The notes beneath the pieces were generated by a model, which had not been told where the DNA came from, did not search any database, and worked only from the letters and a program-made list of their open reading frames with translations. 64,000 nucleotides of DNA, from positions 39,022,727 to 39,086,726 of the forward strand of contig CANTUZ010000001.1 of assembly GCA_947846985.1 (NCBI GenBank), read 5' to 3'. This DNA is from Fratercula arctica. Its lineage: Eukaryota; Chordata; Aves; Charadriiformes; Alcidae. Within the stretch, counting starts at the first letter, position 1, and each line of letters begins with the position of its first letter. Of this stretch, positions 12,672 to 22,827 are shown one piece after another. A program made the translations under genes and the position numbers.

Positions 12672-13442
12672 TGTGGATGCAAGAACAGAACCACATCAAC
12701 CAGTGAGGTATAGCCAAGAATTTATTTAATAAGCAGGACATGTATAGTGGCTGGATAGCAATTCCAACTCCCAGATTTCTATTCTGCAGCACATGCAGAA
12801 AAAGACAGAGATGAAAAGGTCACCAGTCCTGGTTCCAGCGTCTTTTTCAGGGAATCTTCCCAAGCATAATCTTTTTCTTGGAAAAATCTTCCCAGGTACG
12901 GTCTTCTTTCTTGGGAAGAATCTTCCCAGGCACTATCTTCTTCTATTGTTTCTTCTTTGTTCCCTCTCTAGGGGCACTTATTTTCCGCTTTTATGTTTGC
13001 TGAATTAGCACTGTCCACCCCCCTTGCTGAGGACAGCCTTGTCTCAGGTTTCTCCCTTCTCTCAGGTGACATGTAGCATGATTTGCGTGGAGAGATGAGT
13101 GCCATAGTCATACATGTTTAGCATGATCTCTATAATCTTCATTAGCATATGCAGGGATGTGCGCTTTCATATGCATTTTGCAGATAATGAAGCAAAGGTC
13201 ACCCATCGGACACAATGGCCTTGAGAACTGAGAACTAGCAAGCTCACCACACGAGTGGCAGAACTATTCTGTCTTCACAAGACAGCTCTCCCACATTTTC
13301 AGGCGCCAGAAGTGTTAGCCATATCAGTTCTTTGAAGGCCAGGCCTGCATTATTTATTTCCTTGCGAGTGTTTGAGGCATTCCTTTGAAGGCTTGGAGGG
13401 CCTTCTGCACCTCATCAGGGAATTTACAGTCTGTCCCTTACA
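12672..13442 (-). mobile_element. Endogenous retrovirus LTR (copy 1), minus orientation
   Basis: Read on the minus strand it begins TGTAAGGGACAG and ends in CCACA, the TG...CA type of terminus. An AATAAA poly-A-like signal lies close to the 3' end, near 12,725-12,735. The part 12,797-13,442 is closely similar to 17,364-17,948 in the same orientation, which identifies both as copies of one repeat. The last 125 bases (12,672-12,796) are unlike copy 2. No 5 bp flank duplication is evident at its own two ends (GGTGG on the left, GTCCC on the right). No internal retroviral gene is attached. Family not named from sequence alone. Confidence 0.7.
12853..12945 (-). repeat. Tandem repeat of about 33 bp inside LTR copy 1
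   Basis: Three consecutive units, each starting AATCTTCCC (12,853; 12,885; 12,919), the last one incomplete. The equivalent place in LTR copy 2, near 17,418-17,475, has two units. The difference accounts for part of the length difference between the two LTRs. Confidence 0.8.
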
Positions 13443-16400
13443 GTCCCCTCCATTCCCAAGGTGCTGTTGTTTTAACTATATACTTCCATGTGTCAAATTG
13501 TCAACAAAAGCCACCAAGAGCCTCTCTCACATAGCCCCAGGCCAACATCTTTGTTTTTTTTCCATGTGTTAACGGCAATTAGTGATTGTCACGAAGTTCT
13601 TTCATCTTCTGGTGTCATGTTCCAATTATGTTATAAAAAGTGTTTATTTAGCAACACCTGCATAACAGAATTCATTTCTTGCTTCTTTGTTTTTCCATAA
13701 ATTCCATAAAAGATATATGCAGAAAAATTGATCTACGCAGATATAGTCAAAGTGTCACATACCTGAAGACGTTCATTTGGCTAGACTTCATCTGTGACAA
13801 AGCCCCAAAATTTTTGTCTGGAAAATTTTGAAGTGAGTCTTGTTGGGAAAAGTTTCCACAGAAGTTCAACAACTTTGTGTTTCCTTTACACACTGAGACA
13901 TTTATTTGTATTACTTATTTATTTATGGAATGATAACAGTGAATTTAATATTTACAATATATTTATCATTTAAAGTTTATATAAAATTATCTGTTAAAGA
14001 AAAGTGTGTCTAAATAGCGTTTAGTTAACATTTTATTTTGGTCCCCTGGAACCTTTGGGTTTTAAAATCCTTAAGAAGGAGGAACTTCAGTTTTATTCAT
14101 TAGTTCACTGACTAAAATCAGGTGATAGACACACTGAGTTTTGTCCTCTGTTTCAAGAAATATATAAACTTCTGTCATGTCTAGAACAGTTACCCAATCA
14201 TTTGCCTTTAGATATATCATAGTGTGTATTCATGCATGTTTGTGTAGAGAGGAAAATAGGAAAAGGAATTTTAAGTGCAATTGGTTCTAATTAACACCAG
14301 AGTGATTCACAGCATTTACATTCTATCTTTCAAGATAAATCAGGACTACATTCGGTCCTTAAACATTCGAGGATTTGAAATATCATAGCAACTAAAAAAT
14401 AAACTATTTTTTCTCCAAATATTAAACTTTGGGAAATTAAAAAAAAAAGGTGGGGACTTTTTATTTCAATGTAGGTTATGAGAGTTCACAAAAAAAAAAG
14501 GAAATATGAAACATAAGGGAAATCACTGTTATTTCCAAAAAAGATACTGAGGGCTATGTTTTTTCCTTAGAAGTGTAATGATTTGCTCACTGAATAAAAT
14601 AAGATGATAAATTTTAAATATTGATCTCTTCAAAGATCCTTGTTTAAAATGATAATCTGATTAAAAGGGATCTCTGAAATGAAACTCATACACAGTAAAG
14701 CTGAAACACCACCTTCCATTACAATGTGACTAATAGGTAGCTACTGAATAAAAAAAAAAAGTGTCCTGTGTTTCAACAAATTTCTGGTTTATTTCCCCTT
14801 CAATTTGTGTTCCTTTCTTTCTTTTCTCTCTTTCCTTATAATCACTAGACTATAAATTTTTAAGTGGGAAAATAACTTACAAACTCTGTGGTAAGTAATG
14901 ATGCTGAGACAAAGTAGTTTAGGATCCCAGTTCCTTTATTTGAGTATGCTATATGGTTTGACAAGACTCTACTGGATGCATCTTCAAATTCTTAGTTTCT
15001 GTGAGTTGCTATGATCTTTAAATTATGAAGAAAATAATGACTGAAGGTAGAAAGAGAGTCCACCCAGAAGAAAAAAAGAAGTGTGATTATATATTGTATA
15101 GAAGAAAAACAGTGAAAACATTAATGAGCGATGAAGTGATTTAATTTTGACCTGCACAAATGCCCTCACAGATCTTCTGTGCCTACTTAATTCATGTACT
15201 GTGTTGATATTGTGGTTGTTTTATAGCTATGATATTATTGATGCACTGATGGCTTCTAGAAAATTGATCATGTTCTTGCTCCTCACTACACACAAAGGTA
15301 ACCCAAATAACCATTCCTGAAAGTAATAAACCTAAAATGTGAAATTCTAACAATAAATGCAAAAGTTATAACTATTTATAAACAGCTCATATGTAATGAG
15401 ACAGATTCTGTCTGGTAAATGCCCAGTAAGTTCAATAGCGTAAATTGAGTTATTTATGTCTGTAGTATCATAATATCAAAGTACCTCGCTTTTGAATATA
15501 TACTTGCTGTGTTCCTAAAAAGCAAGCTGAAGCATGATTTGTATTACCGAACCATTTTACTGTTTTATGTACATATTTTCTATACTATGTAATACATAAT
15601 GAGGTTCTGAAGAATTCAGAAGACTCTAAGATTTTTCTTTTTTCTTTTTTTCTGGGAAGTAGTGGAAGGATGTAGTGAGATCATCCTGAACTCTCCAGAC
15701 AGCAGAAACAGCAAAGCAATAAAACCAAAATTTCGGATAGTCATGCTTCTGATTTTAGTGGTGTATATATTTCAGTCAGAACTTAAAGCACTGTGGGTCA
15801 GATTGCCAATACCCTACAGGTTGTCTTCTGTAGCTGAAATTGTAAACATCATTATCTTTTCAAAGGAGTTCAAATATGACAATCATTAACTTTGTGCATC
15901 CAGCACTGCATGTTAATTTGACAAGATCAATATATGTTGCAGCAAATTTGCAGTGATTTTACTGCTTATTTTAAGGAAAAAAATCTCATAAATATATTAA
16001 CTCTTCTAGAGTGTGCAATGAATAAATAGAATTAAAGATAACAGCAAATATTTTACAGTCATACATAAACATAATGAACTTTATAATCAGAATGCAATAA
16101 TCAGAGCTGGTGGAAATTAAAATAAAGAGATCAATGTAAGAGTTTTGATAGAGACAAAGGTATAGGTATTACATATAATGACATGGTAAAATTCTCCAAA
16201 ATTTAAATTCTCAAGTCCTTGCATGGCGTATGGTTGTTTTCCAGCAGAATCCCCACACCGGTTCCATGCTGGTACAGGTGAGTTTACAAGTTATGCAGAG
16301 ACTTCAAATATTCCTCAAGGACTTCAGTATGCCTTATAATCTTTTATTCATGCATATAAAGGAAGGAGGCAAAAGTACATCCAAGATGCACATGTAAGCA

Positions 16401-17258
16401 GTTTGAATATTTTTTTTATTGTTGAAAGTGAATCTATTTCTAAAAAAATAGGTTTTGGTAGATTATTATTCAATTTCCATTAATTGTACTAAAAATCTAC
16501 ATCTGCGTCACATTTATTCTGACATCTTTATCAAAATTTCAGTAATAAAAATGATGGGTTTTAACTGAAAATGGGGACTTTGTAAGAAAATTAAAAGCAA
16601 TGTTGCAGTAAATTAGTACAAAAAATGTTGTGAGAAATAAATCCAATTCAAACCAAGTGGAAAAGAAAACAATGCTGAATATTGCAAGATGATTTCTGTA
16701 TTTCTCATAGCTTTGCTGATCATTTATCTTTGTATTTCCATTCTTGAATAGCTTGATGTTCCGTTTCATTAGAGCTGAATTAGTCCTCTTCTGCTTTGTT
16801 TTTCGCTCATCACTATTTATTCCAAGATCAATAAATTCTATTTACCGAGAATCTGAGTACTAGAATACCAAGGTTATAAAAAGACATATTTTACAATTGC
16901 AACTCATATTTCTTTTCATCCAAACTTATTCACATACATAGAGCTAATAACTGATCCACTATTAACCTTGAGACAAAAAAATATGATTTATACTTGTAAA
17001 AATTTTTCTCCTAAAGAAACAGTGCAAATTAGACAAAGATGTATACCTTGATGATCACTTTTTTTTTCAGGTAAAAACATGGGTAAAATTACATATTGTA
17101 GTTTCAGTGACAGGTTGCTGGCATTTATCTTACTCACATACAAATACTTAGAGAAGACAAAACAAACAACACAAACACTAGAAAACTAGAAAATTCATTT
17201 GTTTTCTTTGACACTGTAGAATCCTGTATCATACAAAGAATCATATAATTGTTGGTAG
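13443..17258. other. AT-rich DNA between the two related LTRs; no retroviral gene seen
   Basis: About 3.8 kb between the two similarly oriented LTRs. If they were one provirus, gag, protease or reverse transcriptase remnants would be expected here on the minus strand, with a TGG-starting primer-binding site just left of 17,259. I see neither. The sequence is AT-rich with scattered A- and T-runs (for example near 14,748 and 15,635), and its open frames, including 15,662-15,889, look like chance. It is either ordinary flanking DNA or a non-coding interior. Confidence 0.6.
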
Positions 17259-17948
17259 TGTCACGTCCCACCCTCAGTAAAGAGGGAGGTAAGTGACTTC
17301 AGATTCGTAAATCCCCAACTCTTAAGAGAAAAGAGAAACCAAGGGATAGAGAAAGGAAAAGAGAGAAAAAGACAGAGATGAAAAGGTCACCAGTCCTGGT
17401 TCCAGCATAATTTTCAGGGAATCTTCCTAGGCATAATCTTCTTTCTTGGGAAAAATCTTCCCAGGCACTATCTTCTTCTTTGTTCTCTTCTTTGTTCCCT
17501 CTCTAGGGGCACTTATTTTCCGCTTTTGTGTTTGCTGAATTAGCACCGTCCATCCCCCTTGCTGAGGACAGCCTTGTCTCAGATTTCTCCCTTCTCTCAG
17601 GTGACGTGTAGCATGATCTGGGTGGAGAGATGAGCATATAATCATATATGTTTAGCATGATCTCTATAATCTTCATTAGCATATGCAGGGGTGTGCAATT
17701 TCACATGCATTTCGCAGATAATGAAGCAAAGGTCACTTATCAGACACAATGGGCTCAAGAACAGAGAACTAGCAAGCTCACCACATGAGTGGCAGAGCTA
17801 TCTTGTCTTCACAAAACAGTCCTCCCACACTTTCACGCACCTGAGCCTTATCAGTTCTTTGAAGGCCAGGCCTGCATTATTTATTTCCTTGCGAGTGTTT
17901 GAGGCATTCCACTGAAGGCTTGGAGGGCCTTCTGCCCCGTCTCTTACA
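17259..17948 (-). mobile_element. Endogenous retrovirus LTR (copy 2), minus orientation
   Basis: Minus-strand reading begins TGTAAGAGACGG and ends GGGACGTGACA, so the termini are TGT...ACA. The body, 17,364-17,948, matches LTR copy 1 closely, including the GAACCAGGACTGGTGACC box. The 3'-terminal 105 bases (17,259-17,363) are unlike copy 1. The flanks are GGTAG (17,254-17,258) and GGTGG (17,949-17,953), a possible five-base target duplication with one mismatch. No coding capacity. A minus-strand CR1 begins about 35 bases to the right. Confidence 0.7.
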
Positions 17949-17983
17949 GGTGGTTTGAGGGGAAATCTGGAGATCTGTATCAC

Positions 17984-19183
17984 AGATTCATAGAATCATA
18001 GAATATAGAATGGTTTTGCTTGGAAGGGACATTTAAAGGTCATCTATTCCAACCCCCCTGCAATGAGCAGGGACATCTACAACTAGATCTGCTTGCTCAG
18101 AAGTCCATCCAACCTGACCGTGAATGTTTCCAGGGATGGGACATCTAGGCAACCTGTTCCAGTGTTTCGCCACGTTTATTGTAAAAAAATTCTTCCTTAT
18201 ATCTAGTCTAAATCTACCTTCTTTAGTTTAAAACCATTACCCCTTGTCCTATTGCAACAGGCATTGGTAAAATGTTTGTCCCCATCTTCCTTATAAGCCC
18301 CCTTTAAAGTATTGAAAGACTGTAATAAGGTGTCCCTGCAGCCTTCTCTTCTCCATGCTGAACAACACTAACTCAGCCTTTCCCCACAGGAGAGGTGTTC
18401 CATCCCTCTGATCATTTTTGTGGCCCTCCTCTGGACTCACTCCAACAGGTCCAGATCTTTCCTGTGCTGAGGGCTCCAGAGGTGGAAGCAGTACTGCAGG
18501 GAGGTCTCACCTCTCCTGACCTGCTAGCCATGCTTCTTTTGATGCAGCCCAGGATACAGTTGGCTTTCTGGGTTATGAGCACACATTGTCAGCTCATGTC
18601 CAACTTTTCATTCACCAGTACCCCCAAGTCCTTCTCCTCAGGGCTGCTCTCAATCCCTTCAACTCTCAGCCCCTATTGATACCGGGGGTTGCCCTGACCC
18701 AGGTGCAGGACCCTGCACTTGGCCTTGTTAAATCTCATGAGGGTCACATGGCCCTACTTCTCAAACTTGTCCAGGTCCCTCTGAATGGCATCCCATCCCC
18801 CCAGTGTGTCATCCACAACACTCAGCTTTGTGTCATGTGCCAATTTACTGAGGATGCACTGTCTATGTTGTTGATGAAGATATTAAACAGTGCTGGTCCC
18901 ATTGTGGCCCCCTGAGGGACATTACTACCAATCTCCATCTGGAAATTGAGCCATTGACCACTACCCTCTGGATGAGACCATCAAACCAATTCCTTACCCA
19001 CCAAATAGTCCATCCATCAGATCCTTACCTCTCCAATTTAGAGAGACAAATGTTGTGGGGGACCATGTCAAAGGCCTTACAAAAGTTCAGACAGATGACA
19101 TCTGTAGCTCTTCCCATGTCTACTGATGTAGCTACTCTATCATAGAAGGCCACTAAGTTGGTCAGGCAAGACTTGCACTGTGT
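17984..19183 (-). mobile_element. CR1 LINE, 5'-truncated, about 1.2 kb
   Basis: Minus-strand CR1. Its 3' terminus is the octamer array at 17,984-18,015, followed by the conserved GGTTTTGCTTGGAAGGGAC-type tail. It extends back through the C-terminal third of ORF2 into reverse-transcriptase sequence, ending near 19,183. The order of conserved blocks matches the copy at 34.3 kb. Several frameshifts and stops break the frame, including the TGA that follows the LLE motif in the other minus-strand copies. The plus-strand open frames at 18,395-19,145 are antisense shadows. Confidence 0.92.
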
Positions 19184-19339
19184 TCTAGCACTAAAATAGG
19201 GATCTCTCTAGTACATCTGCTGAGGCACTATCCGTGTAGCTATGTCTTGAAAATCTGTAGTATTTGTTGGCTTTTGTTATATCACCTACTGGGAAGATTT
19301 TTGACTTTATCATAACTGCCTTTCAAATGCTGCAGGCAT

Positions 19340-19402
19340 AACTCACCTTAGCCTCCTCTAAACAAGCTCAGCTCCTCCAATAACTCCTTGTAAGTTCTCT
19401 AC
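19340..19402 (-). mobile_element. Short CR1 ORF2 fragment
   Basis: The minus strand reads through a block equivalent to the [14 protein letters not shown] region of the CR1 at 63,300. On the plus strand this appears as TTAGCCTCCTCTAAACAAGC and then CTCAGCTCCTCCAATAACTCC. Only about 60 bases are recognisable; both ends are lost. It is out of order with the neighbouring CR1, so it is a separate remnant or a rearranged piece. Confidence 0.65.
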
Positions 19403-22244
19403 ATCAATGTAATGCAAATTTATCTGTCTCACAAACTGGGTATTATTAAAATTACAGTTATACCACACTGAGGTAATTTTTAAATTTCTGACCTTCTTTT
19501 ATGCGTGTGTGAGCTCACAAACAATCTTCCAAATAGTAGAAGCTCATACTTACACACCTAGATAGAGCCTAGTCGCTTCTATATGTAATTAACAGGTCTC
19601 CAATGAGCATTTTAGGCATTTGGGTGACATGAATCCAAACTTTTTCTCTTAATGACTCTTCAAAGAGACTAAGATAATTAAGCTCCCCATGTAGATTGCA
19701 CCTTAAGTGCCTAAAATTAAATAGAAGGCAGACTTAAGTCCTTATTGGAATGTCTTAATACTGAGTAACGCACAGTATTTTAATGCACAGTAATACACAA
19801 AAAGGCATTGAAGAGGAAAGAGATGGATAGTTTCAGACATTTATTTCTAATTACAATAAAGAATGGGCAATATATTTCACTGCTTCGGGTATTAACCACT
19901 TTTTTTATTTCTTCTTAATTTGAAGATGGTATAGTAGAAAAGAAGACAAAAAGTATTCATGCTGCATTGGGCTCAGATATTTATGTGCAGAACCAGGTTT
20001 TAGGTATTTTATATTAAAAAGTCATTAGATTTAATACAAAAGTTAATAGCATGGAGATCAGAAGCCACACATTTTTAAAAAGTGACTATATATAGTTTTA
20101 ATTTTTAGTCCATTTTTATAGACCTACTCTTGTAACTGCCCCGTCCCAGAAGGATTTTTTTTTTTTTTTTTCATCAATCATTTAACTTGTCTGTACAAAG
20201 TAGCTTGTGGGATGATGTTAAGTTAACCTTCCTAAAGGTAGAAGGGGTTTTTTTTTATGTGCCTGGTGGTTTTGGTTTGTTTTTTAATTACATGCAGTAA
20301 AAAGTTGTTCTTTCATACTCCACAACCTGGAATCATGGGGAATGTATATCAAAGATGGATAGCATCATTTATGTCTTAAGAAAGAAAGAAAGAAAAAGTG
20401 CTATCTTTGTAGGGAGCACATTGCTTTAACAGGTTGTAGCATAATTAGGTACAAACTGAAAATATGCAATGAAGCTCCTCAAAGTATATAGGAAGCTTCT
20501 CAGCTGCAGTGAGGTTCATTTTGATCCAAGTTTTATCATTTATCTTTAGTATCCAGTCTAAGTTCATTTTCTCTCTACAGTTTGTGAAGAAAAGTCAGAA
20601 CCTGCAAAGAAGGTTCATCCTGATTATGTCTGACATGTTACTTAAGAAAGGACAAATCACAATTGACAACTATCTTAAATTAGATACTATCTGTTGGATG
20701 ACCAATGTTAAATGAGATTCATCTCTCCTTCAGTCTGTGGACAGTTCAGCAAGAAATAGGCAAGAGAAAAGCACCGATTTGTTGCTTCAAATTAAACAAC
20801 ACGTTTCTCTATACGAAAAAGACTGGATCTTCCACTTGTCTAAGAACAATAAGTTTTTTTAAAAAAAACAAACTAACAAAAAACCCAATTCTATGCCACC
20901 TATTGAAGTAGCAGCTGAATGGGGTTTTCAGGATCAAAATTTAAGTGTCTAAATTCCTTTTTCTGTCTGATTCTGATAGTGGGTTTATTAATCCCTTACT
21001 AAATTCCACCTGGTCCCTTAAAACATTTTATCAGATGAAGCTATTGTTCTTTAGTTTCAAACTAACTTAAGTCCTCTTATTATCATTTGAACATCAGTTT
21101 CTGCTTAGAGTTCAGAAGAGAGTTTTATAACATAGCAATGACTAAGTGCTTCCAATTTACTTTTATGTCTTAATGCATTTCAAAAATTTCCAGTGTTAAC
21201 ATAACAAAGAGAAAGTTGAACACAGAATGACAGAACAGGAAAAAAATAAATTTGTCAAACAACAGGCAGAATCTTTTATGCTGAAAAGTTCAAGTATATT
21301 TACAAAAGCGATTTTACCTCTGTGTCCATTTCTTCCCTACTGTCACGCTCTCAATTTAGGTTCAGATGTGCCATTGTCATTTTTCAGCACAGAAACTCTA
21401 ACAGAGACAGGACAATAAAAAGGGGAAAGAAAAAGAGAGGTCAAGAAAATTCAAGGAAACTAGTTTCTTTTATGTCTTTGACAAGTTCTGAAACATGCTT
21501 TTTACACTAGGTGATAGGCAGAGGCCTATTTTCTGCAAATGGCCATGTCCTTTTAATAGCAGAAACTCAATGAACAAAATGCACATCTCACTTTTATTCT
21601 ACTGTGATATTTTCAGCTAAGTAACAAATAATTTGTGTTCTTTCATAAAGGGAACATATCATGGGAATGAAAATCTTCAGAGTCTTTCACAGATACTGCA
21701 CATACATTTTACATGTTTTTATTGAGCTTCATATAAAATTGGCACCTTTTCATTGGTATAATGGAGGTACTTAAGCACAGAATAAAAAATTCTAGGCTAC
21801 TTTCATGTAACTTACTTTCATGTAAATATAGGAAAACACAGTGAAGGTATGTTGGCTTTTTTAGACTTTGCACTAGTATACCAGGAATTCTGCATTTGTT
21901 GGTTGTTACTTACTCATGGTACTTCCTTTCTTAATTCCATTTGCTATCCAATGGTATCTATTAGCAGCTGAGGTACTTATGGTATCCAAGACATCCGTAA
22001 TTGACAGATATGACATGTGACCTAAATGAGATCTGTGCTTTTATGGACCACTTATTGTAAAGCAGGTGAGATACCCTAAGATATCTTATCTAGCATTAGG
22101 CAACTAAATTTAGGCAAACAAATCGAATCCTTATTTTCAGCTTCGCATATTTGCATGCTGGGAGGTGGACACCTCAGTGGCTTTAATTAAAGAAATGATC
22201 TTCTTTTAGGAGCGAATAAAAGACTGAAAATCTTTCAAGGACTT
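19403..22244. other. AT-rich intergenic DNA, no gene seen
   Basis: Contains a poly-T run at about 20,155-20,172, an AAAG-rich patch near 20,382-20,396 and several small chance frames, for example 20,509-20,911 and 21,227-21,510. No element ends or RNA genes recognised. Confidence 0.65.
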
Positions 22245-22827
22245 TGTTGTGGTTTCAGTTGGGATAAATTTAACTTTTTTGCTAGCAGCTGGCATAGTGC
22301 TATGTTTCCAGTTTGGAATGAGAAATACTTTTGATAGTATACTGGTGTTTTAAGTTATTGCTAGGCAGTCAAGGCCTTTGCTGCTCCTCATATCACCCCA
22401 CCAACGAGTACACTGGGGGTGCACAAGAAGCTGGGAGGAGATACAGCTGGGACAGCTGACCCCAACTGACCAAAGAAATATTCCATGCCACATTACGTCA
22501 TGACATATTTAAAGCTGAGGGAAGAAGAAGGAAGGGGGGGACATTCAAAGTTATGGTGCTCATCTTCCCAAGCAGCGGTTACGCATGATGGAGCCCTGCT
22601 TTCCTGGAGATGGCTGAAGACCTGCCTGGCAATGGGAAGCAGTGAATGAATTTCTTGGTTTGCTTTGCTTGTGTGCATGGGTTTTACTCTACCTATTAAA
22701 CTGTCTATATCTCAACACAGGATTTTTTTCTCACTTATACTCTTCCAATTCTCTCCCCCATCCAAACTGGGGGGAGTAAGTGAGCAGCTGCATGGTCCTG
22801 TCTGCCGACTGGGGTTAAACCATGACA
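22245..22827 (+). mobile_element. Solo LTR of an avian endogenous retrovirus
   Basis: Starts TGTTGTGGTTT and ends AAACCATGACA. The ends form an imperfect inverted repeat (9 of 11 bases) of the TG...CA type. Five-base flanks GACTT (22,240-22,244) and GACTG (22,828-22,832) look like a target duplication with one change. A TATTTAAA box lies at 22,506-22,513 and an ATTAAA poly-A-like signal near 22,698, giving the plus orientation. There is no internal retroviral sequence on either side, so it is a solo LTR left by recombination. The five-base duplication fits ERVL-like elements, but the class is inferred. Confidence 0.8.

Noticed and set aside
13443..17258. Search for gag/pol remnants between the related LTRs
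   Set aside because: No protease, reverse transcriptase or integrase motif is visible in any frame; the open frames present are short and unrelated.
18395..19145. Several overlapping plus-strand frames
   Set aside because: All are antisense shadows of the minus-strand CR1 at 17,984-19,183.
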